From the NCBI GenBank assembly GCA_963573385.1, contig CAUYLG010071673.1, forward strand, positions 1 to 64,000: a stretch of 64,000 bases of DNA. The letters run 5' to 3'. This DNA comes from Cacajao melanocephalus (Eukaryota > Chordata > Mammalia > Primates > Pitheciidae). Position 1 is the stretch's first letter. The number at the start of each line of letters is the position of its first letter. The translations under genes and the position numbers were made by a program. The notes under the pieces were generated by a model that worked only from the letters and a program-made list of their open reading frames with translations, ran no database searches and was not told the origin of the DNA. Shown piece by piece: positions 24,490 to 36,012 of this stretch.

Positions 24490-24962
24490 ACAGTGTTTCC
24501 TATTGGCATTATAACAAATTACCTCAAATTTAGTGGCTTAAGGCAATACATATCGATTGTCTCACCATCACGGAGAACAAAAGTCTTACTGGGTTAAAAA
24601 TCAAGATGTTGGCAGGGGTCCATTTTGTTCTGAGGGCCCCAGAAGGCAATCCATTCGTTTCCTTGCCTTTTCCACCTGGATGCTTTGACTCAGGGTTCCC
24701 TTCCTCCATCTTCAAAGCCACAAAATGCTTGACTTTTTCCTGCCCCACTCAGTTTTCTCCTACCACAGGTAGAAAAGTTTCTTCACTTTTAGGGATGGAA
24801 GAGATTAAATTGACCCCACCTGGATAATTCATTATAGTCTCCTCATGTCAAGGTCTTAATCACACATGACAAATCCCTTTGGCCAGATAAGGTAACATAT
24901 TCACAGGTTCCTGGGGTTATGATGCGGACATTTTTGGGAGAACATTATTCTGCCTACCAGTG
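24490..24962 (-). mobile_element. MaLR LTR (MLT1-like)
   Basis: Minus-strand LTR of the non-autonomous mammalian LTR group. Typical reverse-complement blocks are 'attataacaaattacctcaaa...gtggctta' (24510), 'tcaagatgttggcaggg' (24601), 'aggtcttaatcacac' (24850) and 'aaggtaacatattcacaggttcctggggtt' (24888). The TG...CA ends are not certain. Confidence 0.65.
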
Positions 24963-25203
24963 ATAATTTAATATATGTAAAAGTTGTGTTTTCTTTTTTT
25001 ATTAGCCAATTTTTTCCTGTTGACCAAGTGGGAAAAACTTTTTGTTAGATATAAATAATAATAAATCTCTACTTTAAAGGAACATAGAGAGAAGAAAAGA
25101 TAGAAAGAAATATAGATTCAGATATGCCTATGTATACAAAGCTGGCAAGTGTATAATTCATATATATAATTTTTATGTTGTCTGCTGTCTCCAACATTCT
25201 CTC

Positions 25204-26662
<1,459 letters not shown>

Positions 26663-26680
26663 CAATGATAACAAATCATA

Positions 26681-26744
26681 TACATAATATAATCTACATT
26701 TGGTTTTTACTGTACATAATATAATCTAAATTTGTTTTTACCAT
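26681..26744. repeat. 32-bp direct duplication
   Basis: Two adjacent copies of a 'tacataatataatctacatt' unit of about 32 bp, with a few differences, just downstream of the Alu tail. Confidence 0.8.
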
Positions 26745-26959
26745 ACTGTCAATGTACTTCTAATCAAACACACTTCTTAGATGTAGGAAAAGGCCATGAT
26801 AATTTACCTTTTTTAGATTTCCAATGCATTAATTAAGATAATGTTTGACCTGCTTTATATATTTTACAATATTTGCACTTAACTATTAGGCCTTTTTTTC
26901 TAAGAACATGTTTATTTCAAAATTTTATTTAAGTATGTGTATTTGAAGAAAAAGATATT

Positions 26960-27016
26960 GTACTAGTCAGGGTTCTCCAGAGAAAAAGAACCAACAAAAA
27001 TACATAAACACACACG

Positions 27017-27048
<32 letters not shown>

Positions 27049-27500
27049 GATATTTTTAATAAGGAATTGGTTTACATAATTATGAAGGCTGAGAAGTCCC
27101 ACAATCTGTACAATCTGTAGAGTGCAAGCTAGAAACCCAGGAAAATTGTTCATGTCGTTCCAAAGCCTGAAAGAGAGTTGATGATATAGATTCTAGTCCA
27201 TGTTTGAAGGCCTGAGAACCCTTCAGAAACATTAAGGGTAGAAGACTGATGCCCTAGTTCAAGCAGTTAGGCAGAGAGCAAATTCATTCTTCCTTCACTT
27301 TTTTGTTCCGTTAAGGCCCTCAAGGAATTGAATTATGCTGAATTACATGGGGGAAGCAATCTGCTTTACTGAATCCACCAGTTCAAATGCTAATCTCTCT
27401 TGGAAATTCTCATAGACATACCCAGATATAATGTTTTACCAAATATCTGGGCATCCTGTGATTCAATCAAGCTGACACATATAATTAACTATCACATTTC
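26960..27500 (-). mobile_element. MaLR/ERV-L-type LTR with internal CA repeat
   Basis: A widespread LTR pattern in reverse orientation: 'agtcagggttctccagagaaa' (26965), the simple-repeat site, 'ataaggaattggtttacataattatgaaggctgagaagtcc' (27059), 'caatctgctttactgaatccacc' (27357), 'ttcaaatgctaatctc' (27392), 'gggcatcctgtgattcaatcaagctgacacat' (27449) and 'aattaactatcaca' as the end. The subfamily is left open. Confidence 0.7.
27006..27049. repeat. (CA)n microsatellite
   Basis: About 20 CA units with two CG interruptions, at the usual simple-repeat position inside this LTR. On the minus strand it gives the cysteine/valine-rich open frame at 26929-27153, which is an artefact. Confidence 0.95.
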
Positions 27501-28079
27501 CTATCTGAATGGGAGACTAAAGCCACATGTAAATTCTCTATTCTGTTTTTGCTAGTATGAACCACATTAACCCACTGTTTAATAAATAACTATGTAAATA
27601 TATTGTTTAATCAATCAATCAATATCACAGTTTTCAATGACTTTGCATTTTTTTAAATTATTACCTGTTTTTAAATCTGTATATTTGAAGTTTCTGAAAC
27701 AAAGTGTCATGCACTGTTTAGGGTTTTTACAGCATGCTTTAATATATATCTGAGGCCATGTCTAACATTTTAGACCTCCACTAATATTGCATGAATATGC
27801 CCATATATAGGCCTACTAGATTTCATCTTTGTTTTTGCCTAATCGATCTGATTTAAATTATGCTATCCTGTAATGTTCAACTGTATTATCAGTTTTATCT
27901 CCTTGAGCAGCACTTTAAAATACAATAGAAAATATCCTGGTTGTTCCATTCTGAAACGAAGGAAGAATGAAAGGGGAAATTTTCAAGCACAAAGAAGCCA
28001 TTCTTGGACTCAGGGATTCAACTGAAGAATATTTCTTCAACTGAAGAACTAAGAGTTGATCAAATAAATGTCAGATACA
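27501..28079. other. Unassigned spacer
   Basis: AT-rich, with a short AATC repeat (27606-27623) and a small direct repeat of 'ttcaactgaagaa' at 28016-28050. Nothing else. Confidence 0.4.
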
Positions 28080-28830
28080 CCTGCATGTGTTATGGTCATC
28101 CTGGAAGTGAAAGAAGGGGCCCTGCATAAAGTTCATTCAGCCTGATGACACCACACACACCAAGAGGCTATGACAAAGGTTTTACTTACATAATTGAGGT
28201 CTTAAGGAGAGGAGGGCAGGTCTCTTAAGCAGTTCTGAAATATCTTGGGAGAGTAAGAAAGGCCTGGGTGTTCATTGAATTTAGTGTATGGGACAGTCCT
28301 CTGGTGCAGTCAGGAGCTTGTATGGTTTTAATTGCCCACTGGTGCCAGTGTCTGCCCCACAGAGCCCAGCTGCACGACAGATGAATAAATTCACTCAGAC
28401 ACAATATTCAGTGAATGAGTGGACTAGGGATGTCTGTGGCCAGTCACCCAAAGGAGTTAATGGCTGCCAGCACTGACTCCCTGGCCTTGCTGGCCTTTAT
28501 TCTGCACACATTAAATGACAAAGGCTGTGAGTCAACAGCACTAGAGGGTAAAGATTAAAGGCCAGGTTCCAAGGCCTAAAGCAAACATCATTAGTGGGTA
28601 ATATACTCCTGCCGACCTCCCTTGAGAGAGCCATCTGGAAGGATAAAAGGTTAGGACCACATGAATAGACAAGTTATTCAGATAAACTCCCCACATTCCT
28701 TTGTTTCTATGCTAATTTATTTATCTAAAGAGACAAGGCTGCCTTCAGCCAAGTACTATAGTAAAAAACCTCCAGGCCTTCCAAAAGAGTTTGGGTATAT
28801 TCTCTATAACTAAAATTTCTCCCACCAGTC
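28080..28830 (-). mobile_element. Probable ERV LTR relic
   Basis: Moderately GC-rich. On the minus strand it has an AATAAAGGCCAGCAAGGCC-type polyadenylation context (plus position near 28490) and a CTCTGTGGGGCAGA block (near 28355), as in LTR R/U5 regions. I cannot name the family or define TG...CA ends. Confidence 0.4.
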
Positions 28831-29414
28831 TGAGTGAACCCCCCCACACTGGCACCAAAGATGGAAACACCTAGCCTTTTTCATCAGCTTGACCATTGTG
28901 GGGCACAAGGGGAAGAGAAGAGGGGGAGACTTAAAAGCTGCCAGCAATTAGATATCAAAAAATGGGGTCACATTCCACCTTATAGTATCTCTGTGTATTT
29001 TAACCATCCTCAGTTACTACTGTATATGTGTTCTGTATATCTATAGGTAACTCAGTTTCATGGAATTACTTTGTTTGCTTTCAGCCTTTGTTTTCTATAG
29101 CTTCAGCAGGAGGTCTTTGATTTACTGTCTCCTTTCCTTTGCTCACAAGCATCTCTGTTGCCCTTGAGAACTAATTTTATTTTTATCTTTGCATAATCTG
29201 GGAATCTCAAAAATTCTGCTATGCTTAAAGATTTTCTAAATCCCATTTCCCAAAAAACCTAATAAATAAAAGAAGTGCTTTGCCTCAAAAAATAAATCAA
29301 TCACTTTTGTGTAACTTGTGTCAAGACAATTCCCAAATCCAGTTTCTACTTCTGGTCCTTTAAATGGCAACCTTGTAAAGCTGAGGATGGCAATGTCTAC
29401 TGCAGGCAATCTCA
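28831..29414. other. Unassigned spacer
   Basis: No gene or named repeat. It could be internal sequence belonging to the LTR-like region on its left. Confidence 0.35.
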
Positions 29415-29790
29415 GGTGTCCCATCTGTGGGAGTCAGCATTCTAAGATAGTTTTCAAGATTCCCACTCCATGAAATACGTGCCCTGCATTAGTCCTGGGT
29501 TTGTGAATATGATTAGACAGTCATGTCCATGAGGAAGTTATGTTATACCTCATGGTTGATGTCAAGAAAGGGAGACTTTAGGTTGACATGACCTAACCTG
29601 ATGAGACCTTAGACAGCACTGAGGTCTTCCTGAAGGAGATGCTCCATTTCTGGCTTTGAAGATGGAAAGACTACCTTCACTAGCCTGCAAGTGTCTAGGG
29701 ATGTTATGGACAGCTTACTGGATCCTCATTAATTCCTTCTTGCAGCTCAATCACCTTTGACCTTTGACTCCAGTGACTAAGAATAGTGTT
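29415..29790 (+). mobile_element. Possible old MaLR LTR (MLT1-like)
   Basis: Plus-strand pattern reminiscent of diverged MLT1 LTRs: 'aagattcccactccatgaaatac', 'gtttgtgaatatgattagacagtcatg', a 'gatgagacctta' block and 'ctggctttgaagatgga' near 29651. The ends are lost. Confidence 0.5.
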
Positions 29791-30485
29791 CATTGAGAGA
29801 CCCTACTTTGTACTATGCACTGTTTTTCAAATAGTCACAGTGGAAGACTGAGCTGTTAGCGTAAGCTTTCAGACTTCCCTGATGACAGTCAGATAAAACC
29901 TATGAACATGGCATCCTCCTTATTTTAGGTAAAACCTCATTGGTGACCCTAAATTATATGAGTCAGCTTGTGATGTGCAATATCTCTCAAGCTTGCCCCC
30001 TGAGACAGGGTTGGGATGAAGAAATTTGCCAGATGGATAAATCTGTCTAGTCCTAAGCTAAGATATCCAGAATAGCTTCAAGTATCTGGTTATTTTAAAA
30101 GCTGGCCATACTCCTTAATTCAGTGGTTTCAAATATGTGCTTCCTTAGATTAGCGAAAAATATTGATTTCATGTTTTGAGATTGGTTAAAAAGGTATGTG
30201 GTTTTATTAGCAAAGTTCTCCTCTAAAGTGCTGAAAAAGTGAGAGAACCAACTACGAAAAACATAAACTGGAATGATAGCTCAAATTTTATGTTTTAATT
30301 AACCCATTTAACATATCTCTGATTCTCTAAAGAATGTATGTAACACTGTACTCCTCGTTATTTTACGGTTGTCCTCGATTTTTTTCTATCTAGGCTAACT
30401 TGATATCTGTGCCATCCTCCCCAGGCCAAATCTCTTCTTGGCATAAAGTTCAGTATTTCTTAGGCCATCAGAGAAGAAGAATTAA
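29791..30485. other. Unassigned spacer
   Basis: No gene or clear repeat visible. Confidence 0.4.
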
Positions 30486-30486
30486 A

Positions 30487-30680
30487 CCTACATATACTAA
30501 GCATCTACTGGGCCATCAAGTACTATGCCTTTGTGCCTTTTGCATATAAGGCCACATTTCTGTTCCAGTTAGGATTTTCTGAGGTAGGCATGAATGTTTC
30601 TATTTTGCAGGGGAACAAATTGAGGATAAAGGAGGTAAATCACTTGCTCTAAAGTCCAGATTCACTACAAATATCCATGT
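30487..30680 (-). mobile_element. MIR SINE
   Basis: Reverse-complement MIR: 'actaagcatctactgggccat' near 30497, then 'tctattttgcaggggaacaaattgagg' near 30599 and 'ggtaaatcacttgctctaaagtcc'. Nearly the whole element is represented. Confidence 0.8.
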
Positions 30681-30746
30681 TTCTTCATTATAAAATGTTA
30701 GTTGTGTTACCAGGAGAGTAAAACTTCAACTGGATTGCCTGGTTCC

Positions 30747-31343
30747 TGTAAGGTTATTCTTGTAAGGATATTGCCGAGTTTAAAATGAGGAAACTGAGGC
30801 CAGCACAAGACAAATTAAATTCCAGTTTATTTAGCTCCCGGGCGAGGTTCTGTGGTCCCAGGGGAGAGAGAGAGAGAGAGGCCAGAGAAGTCGCACCCGG
30901 CCGTTCTGGGCATGGGGTTTTATAGGGGGTGAGGGCAGTAGCTTGGTCAGTGGGGAAACAAAGCATGGGCAACTGCATTGGTCATAGAGAGACTGGACCT
31001 GGACTTGGCAAGTTGCCATTGGTAGTCCAGCAGGGCTATCTATGCACAGGTGGGCTGGAGAAGGTAGCAAAGCATGGGCACCTGTATTGGTCAGAGAGAG
31101 AGACTGGATCCGGACTTGGCGAGCTGCCATTGGTTAGGCTCTCGTTGGGATTTTTGAAGTTTGGGCTGACAGCATGATTTAGTGCTGAGTGTGGGGCTAT
31201 GGGTGGAATGCAGGAGTGGGTGTGGGGAGCCTGCATGGAGAAGGCAGGTGCCAGTAGGACGTCCGGCCTCCTGATAAGTGTTATCAGGTGCGGAGGGGGT
31301 GGGTATTGTCCATCCGGCTCCTGGGGAGGCTATCGGCCTTACA
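30747..31343 (-). mobile_element. ERV LTR (597 bp) inserted at a tRNA 3' end
   Basis: A minus-strand LTR with terminal inverted repeats TGTAAGG...CCTTACA and a 5-bp duplication 'gttcc' (30742-30746 and 31344-31348). On the minus strand: U3 with two copies of a block of about 70 bp at 109-bp spacing (plus 30961-31027 and 31070-31137), each with a CCAAT box. Then a TATA box CTATAAAACCCC (plus 30914-30925) and an AATAAA signal (plus 30826-30831). The layout is ERV1-like; the repeated U3 block is reminiscent of MER52, but I am unsure of the family. No primer-binding site follows U5, so it is a solo LTR. Confidence 0.8.
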
Positions 31344-31344
31344 G

Positions 31345-31416
31345 TTCCCACACTGGGAGTCAAGCCCATGCCGCCTGAGTGAAAACCAAGAATCCTAACC
31401 CCTAGACCACCATGGA
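31345..31416 (-). pseudogene. tRNA-Glu (anticodon TTC) pseudogene
   Basis: 72 nt that match tRNA-Glu-TTC along the whole length. The A box TGGTCTAGGGGTTAGG is intact, and the anticodon arm has loop TTTTCAC with anticodon TTC and a paired stem. The T arm is GGCTTGACTCC (canonical GGTTCGACTCC), so the B box has two changes. The acceptor stem is damaged on the 5' side (TCCATGG). Before the LTR insertion the tRNA body was followed directly by CCA, as in a mature tRNA. Probably a retroposed or decayed copy and not a functional gene. Confidence 0.85.
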
Positions 31417-31453
31417 AATGGGAACCATTGCTGTCTCATTGGCTTCTGGACTC

Positions 31454-31770
31454 TGTAACACCGAAGAATGGGGAAAGGGGCCCCGGAGGCTCGGTGAGTT
31501 TACCATTCAAACCAATATTGTGAACCCAAAGAGTTTTGTGAAAGAGTGATTTATTAGACAGAGAGAGAGAGAAAAGGCAGCTCCCACGCTGTTGTGGGAG
31601 GGGACCCAGAGAGGGAATCCACCTGGGCAGGGGAGGCTGAAGTTTTCTTTTGAGTTATTCCCTCCCCATTCATGTTCCTGTCCAATGAGAGGAGTTCTTT
31701 CAAACTTCTGGATTGATTGATCTTGACGCCATTATTCGAGTGGCTACCTGTTTCACAATTTTGAGTTACA
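31454..31770 (-). mobile_element. ERV LTR (317 bp), probably a 3' LTR
   Basis: Minus-strand LTR with ends TGTAAC...GTTACA. It has AATAAA on the minus strand (plus 31550-31555), and a purine-rich tract, GGAGGAGGGGG, immediately upstream of U3 (plus about 31773-31785), as expected for a 3' LTR with internal sequence to the right. Short for an LTR; family not identified. Confidence 0.65.
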
Positions 31771-32440
31771 GAGCCCCCTCCTCCAAGAGCCTGTCAGTGG
31801 GAATTTTGGGGACAAAAGCCCAACCTGGCTTGCCCTCTTGCGGGGATGGTAGACAAAGATCTTTACCTGGTCCATGAGGAGGAAGGTGCCCCAAAATCCT
31901 TAGCCGTCTGAGGCAGGAAGCCAGGGAATTCCTGCACTTGAAATCACGTCCCTGGCGGACCCAGGAAGAGAAGTCCCCCTGACACCGTCCCTTAGTTGTA
32001 AGAAGATAAGTTAACTGATGCTGCTCTGACTTCAATAAGTTTAAATAGTCTCTGTTTCCTACAAGAGGAAAAACATTACCTGGGTAATCCCAAGTGTCTC
32101 TTCATAACAATTGTGCTGCTGAATTGGGGTCACCACACAAAAGCCCACAAAAATAAAAACACCAGTATGATCATTCCAAACCATTCTCCTCCTAATGAAC
32201 TAAAATCTAAGAAGCACTGAAAGAGCATAGGAAGCCATTCTCGAGTTAATGTGCAGCACCTCTGAGAATAGAAAGAGGAGGGAGAAGATGAGATTGGTAC
32301 GATCGTTCTCTCCAATTCAGGCGGCATGGCTGAGGCACATAGAATAATTACTGACAAGATGCAATGCAAGACTTAAATCTCAGTCAAGCTGTTCACGGAG
32401 GCAAGACTCTTTCTTGAATGTGGTAGAAATAGAGCCAGAC
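31771..32440 (-). mobile_element. ERV internal fragment, 3' part
   Basis: Sequence upstream of the 317-bp LTR on the minus strand. It contains a 79-codon frame (32130-32369) ending in a hydrophobic run, as an env transmembrane tail might, but no diagnostic env motif survives. The right boundary is not defined. Extent and identity are inferred mainly from the LTR and polypurine tract next to it. Confidence 0.45.
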
Positions 32441-32518
32441 TTAAGCAATATCTATCTTAGTTAACCATTGTTGATTTTTTAGATATGACTAAATGATCCC
32501 ATGTAGCAGCTTATGGGA

Positions 32519-32657
32519 AGAAAAGCCAGATATAGGTGAAGGGGAGGAAAGCAGCAAATCACACTGCCACGTGTGTACCTATGCAACAATCTTGCATGTT
32601 CTTCACATGTAACCCAAAACATAAAATATAATAAAAATTAAAAAAAAGAAAAAGAAA
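32519..32657 (+). mobile_element. 5'-truncated L1 3' end with A-rich tail
   Basis: Short plus-strand L1 3' UTR piece: 'ccagatataggtgaaggggagg' and 'gtacctatgcaacaatcttgcatg', then 'cataaaatataataaaaatt' and an A-rich tail. It is similar to the L1 at 63578-63857. L1PB/L1MA type by appearance. Confidence 0.8.
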
Positions 32658-32659
32658 TG

Positions 32660-32895
32660 CATAACTTCTTTGGATTTAAAAGCTCACAGCTGGAGAGCAT
32701 TTTGCCTCAGGACAAACCATACATTGAGTTTTACTCATATCTGATTTATATGATATTTAGATAAGACCTTGTACTTTCGAGTTGGTACTGGTATGAGTTA
32801 AGACCTTGGGGGCTATTGGGGTAGAATAAGAATATGTTTTGCATGTGAAAAAGACACGAATTTGGGGAACAACAACCGAAGTTGTACAGACTGAT
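32660..32895 (+). mobile_element. MaLR internal 3' end
   Basis: The block 'ggtatgagttaagaccttgggggctattggg' (near 32790), followed by 'catgtgaaaaagacacgaatttgggg', is the typical last part of MaLR internal sequence just before the 3' LTR, which follows directly. Confidence 0.65.
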
Positions 32896-33237
32896 TCCCT
32901 GAAAACTCCTATGTTGACGTTGGACCCTCGTGTGATGCTGTTTGGAGATGGGACGCTGGGAAGTTAGTTTCGATGAAATCATGAGGGTGGGGTCCTTATC
33001 ATGGAATTAGTCTCCTTATAAGAAGAGACATCAGAAACTTTCTCTCTCTCTGTCTCTCTCTGTCTCAGACACAGTAAGAGGGCGGCCATCTGCAGGCCAG
33101 GAAATGGGCTCTTACCAGGAACCAGACTGGCCAGCATCTTGCCTTCCAGCATCCAAAACTGTGAGAATTAAATACCTGTTTTTAGAACCACCCAGTCTAG
33201 TATTTTGTTACAGCAACTCAAGCATACTAATGCACTG
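32896..33237 (+). mobile_element. MaLR LTR (MLT1/MST type)
   Basis: Plus-strand LTR: 'gtgatgctgtttggagatggga', 'aatcatgagggtggggtcctt', 'cttataagaagagacatcag', a CT repeat, 'agagggcggccatctgcaggccagg', 'actgtgagaattaaatacctg' and the 'cccagtctagtattttgttacagc' end. It follows its internal 3' region, so this is a 3' LTR. Confidence 0.8.
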
Positions 33238-33534
33238 CTCTACGATAAAACTGAAGGTCGTCTTTTAGTCTAAAATGAAGCATGGCAGACAGGAACATGA
33301 AGCCATATGAAAATATAAGTTCCTCCAGTACAGGTGAATGCAAGGACAAATATAGTAACCTGTATTATTGTAATTGTGGTGCATTAAATTTAAGTAAAAA
33401 TTATAAAAGTAACTATAAAACTATTTCAATAAGTACAAAATATATATAAAGATGTCATTTTGACATCAAAAACACAGAGTGAGGATGTAACGGTATAAGT
33501 AAGTCATTAAAATACATAATTAATTTGGAAACTT
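33238..33534. other. Unassigned spacer
   Basis: Short AT-rich stretch between the MaLR LTR and an L1. Nothing recognised. Confidence 0.35.
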
Positions 33535-34890
33535 CTTGGCAAGCATTACTTCAACTCTTTCTTCTGTCTTTCTCTTTCTTCACATTGTGGTATTTCCATC
33601 ATACTTACATTACACCTTTTGTAATTGTTTGTTCTGCTTTTTTTTTTCATTTTCTTTTCTCTTTGCTTTTCCATTTGGGACGTTTCTACTGACATATCTT
33701 CAAGCTCAGTCACACGTTCCTTGACCACGTCCAGTCCGTAGTTTTCATTTCCAGTACCATGTTTCTATACCCTGCATTTTCTTTTGATTTTTTTTCTTAG
33801 AGTTTTCATTTTTCTGCTTCATTATGGGTTTGTTTTTGCATATTATCCATTCTTCCCATTGCAGGCCCTTGCATTTTAGTCAGAGTCGTTTAAAATGACC
33901 ACTTTGATAATTTCAGAATCTCTTCCATGTCTGAATTTGTTCTGATACTCATGTGTTTCTTCAAACTGTGCCTTTTTGCCTTTTATTATGCCTCGTCATT
34001 TTTGTTTGTTTAGAGCCAGAGATGATGTATCCAGTAAAAGGAATTGAGATAAATAAACTTTCAGTGTGAGGTTTTGTTTATTTGGCTAGGGTTTTACCAG
34101 GCTGTGTTCACTGTTTTCTGTAGCTGTATGTCAGAAGCGACTTCCCTGTGATGTCCATGTTTTTGTTTCCCTTGGCGTCTTCGGGATTCCCTCGCTGCAG
34201 TGTGAGCGCTGCAGCACTTTATATCGCCGTAACCTGTCAACACACAGGAGTCCTATTAATACGGTGTGAGGTATGGAGGGACGGGAAGCATTCTGCATTC
34301 CTGTGACCATCCACAGTCTTTCAGAATCTGTGTCCCTGGGTGTGACCTTCACGCGTGTTTCACAGTTTCCTCCTCACCACTTGAGTGAGGCAGGAAGACT
34401 GGAATTAGGCATTTCCTTCTCTCAGGTTGAATAGTCTCTAGCAAAAGAGTTTCTAGGCATATATCAAAATGGCTGCTTTTCCCCTCACTCCATCAGAAGT
34501 CCAGGGGAGTTTTTCTCTCATTTTTACCCTGAGACCTTGATAGGACTCCTGGAGGTAAAACTCACAAAAGTGTGGACCTCCAGGAGTTTTTATCTTGAAA
34601 GCTAGTCCATGCTCAGCTTCTGGCAATTACTTAGTAACTCTTTAAGTGTTCTTGTCAGTTGCTGGCTCCAGGGACTATTTCTGTGCTTGGGAACCTGTGA
34701 TTTTCGGTATTTACCTGTCTGTCTCTCCAGTTTTTAGGACATCAGTTTGCTGTATAATCTCAATCTTCTAATGGATCTAAAAAGAGTTGCTAACTTTCAG
34801 TTTTTTCAACTTTTTTCTTGTGAGAACAGGAGTGGTGACTTTCACCTTGCGTGTTTGACCAGAAACTAGAAGTCCGTTACATACATTTTT
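33535..34890 (-). mobile_element. Old L1 (L1M), 5' UTR and ORF1 start
   Basis: Minus-strand L1 beginning near 34890 with the 5' UTR. The ORF1 coiled-coil start lies at 33546-33728, where a 60-codon frame reads VKERVTELEDMSVETSQMEK, as in L1 ORF1p. The 5' UTR blocks (for example plus 'aaaatgaccactttgataatttcagaatct' near 33891) are typical of old L1M 5' ends. The rest of ORF1 and ORF2 is missing. Confidence 0.7.
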
Positions 34891-35385
34891 TCTTTTATTC
34901 CTTCGGCTTTTCTTTTAAGTTCCGGGGCACATGTGCAGGATGTGCAGGTTTGTTACTTAGCTAAATGTGTGCCATGGTGGTTTGCTGCACAGATCATCCC
35001 ATCACCTAGCTATTAAGCCCAGCATCTATCAGCTATTTTTCCTGATGCTCTGCCTCCTCCCCCAACCCAACGGGCCCCAGTGTGTATTGTTCCCTCCCAT
35101 GTGTCCATGTGTTCTCAGCATTCAGCTCCCACTTATCAGTGAGAACATGTGGTGATTTTCTGTTCCTGCATTGGTTTGCTGAGGATAATGGCTCCCAACT
35201 CCATCCATTTCCCTGCAAAGGACATGAACTCATCCTTTTTTATGGCTGCATAGTATTCCATGGTGTATCTGTGCCACCTTTTCTCCATCCAGGCTACCAC
35301 TGATGGGCATTCAGGTTGGCTTCATGTCTCGGATGTTGTGAACAGTGCTGCAGTGAGCATCCACGGGCGTGTGATACATGCATCT
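34891..35385 (-). mobile_element. 5'-truncated L1 3' end
   Basis: Minus-strand 3' end of a younger L1 (L1PA/L1PB type). Reverse-complement landmarks: 'ttccggggcacatgtgcagga' (34921), 'gtgagaacatgtggtgattttctgttcctg' (35140), 'gcatagtattccatggtgtat' (35247) and 'ttgtgaacagtgctgcagtgagcat' (35336). It abuts the 5' end of the L1M on its left. Confidence 0.85.
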
Positions 35386-35518
35386 TAAATCTGGAGTCTA
35401 TTGTTTTCTGTTTCTTCTTGCAAATTTACATTCAGTAAAGAAAAAAACATAAAGAAGAAGATAAAATACATTACTGATGTTAAAATAGCTATTAAATTTC
35501 AGTAATTTTATTTAAATC

Positions 35519-35567
35519 AGAGAGAGAGAAAGAGAGACAGAGAATGTGTGTGTGTGTGTGTGTGTGT
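35519..35567. repeat. (GA)n/(TG)n compound microsatellite
   Basis: About 20 bp of GA-type repeats followed by 11-12 TG units. Likely length-polymorphic. Confidence 0.95.
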
Positions 35568-36012
35568 TCACTGAAATGATATGATTTATACTGTGCATTT
35601 TACATTTAGATTACATGACGTTTTCATGGTTTTTGACCCCCATGAGCAGACTCAACAGGGAGCCCAGGGATTCTGTTCTTTGAAAATATGAAGTCAACCT
35701 TCATCTGTCTCCACTCACTTGCAGCAGGAGTGAAGACAGACCCCAGGATTTTGTTGGATCCAGGTAAGGCCCTCCCTTCTCAACATTTTCAGTCTCTCAC
35801 CACTCTCTGCCAGTCTTATCAGTCACTGCAAGTGGTCCTCATCACCTCATCACCCAGAAGACTCTGTGACCCTCTCTCCTGGTTCCATTGCCCAGTCCTC
35901 CCAACTTCTGATACCTTCCACTCTGCTGGCTGGAACTTAACGCGCATCACCAGCAAAACACCTTATTCTCAACCTGTTATGTAAATGCTCCCTCACCTTT
36001 TCACTGTAACCT
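35568..36012. other. Unassigned spacer, pyrimidine-rich
   Basis: A 98-codon frame (35688-35984) covers most of it without recognisable domains. A CAGGTAAG splice-donor-like site lies at 35760. I see no supporting exon structure. Confidence 0.4.

Noticed and set aside
26929..27153. Cysteine/valine-rich 74-codon minus frame
   Set aside because: Produced by the (CA)n microsatellite within an LTR.
31345..31416. Functional tRNA-Glu gene
   Set aside because: The B box has two substitutions, the acceptor stem is mismatched, and an LTR replaces the expected T-run terminator directly downstream.
33546..33728. 60-codon lysine/glutamate-rich minus frame as a small coiled-coil protein
   Set aside because: It matches the start of L1 ORF1p in an L1M relic and is truncated.
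35750..35770. Possible splice donor CAGGTAAG marking an exon end
   Set aside because: No acceptor or coding similarity nearby; such motifs are common by chance.
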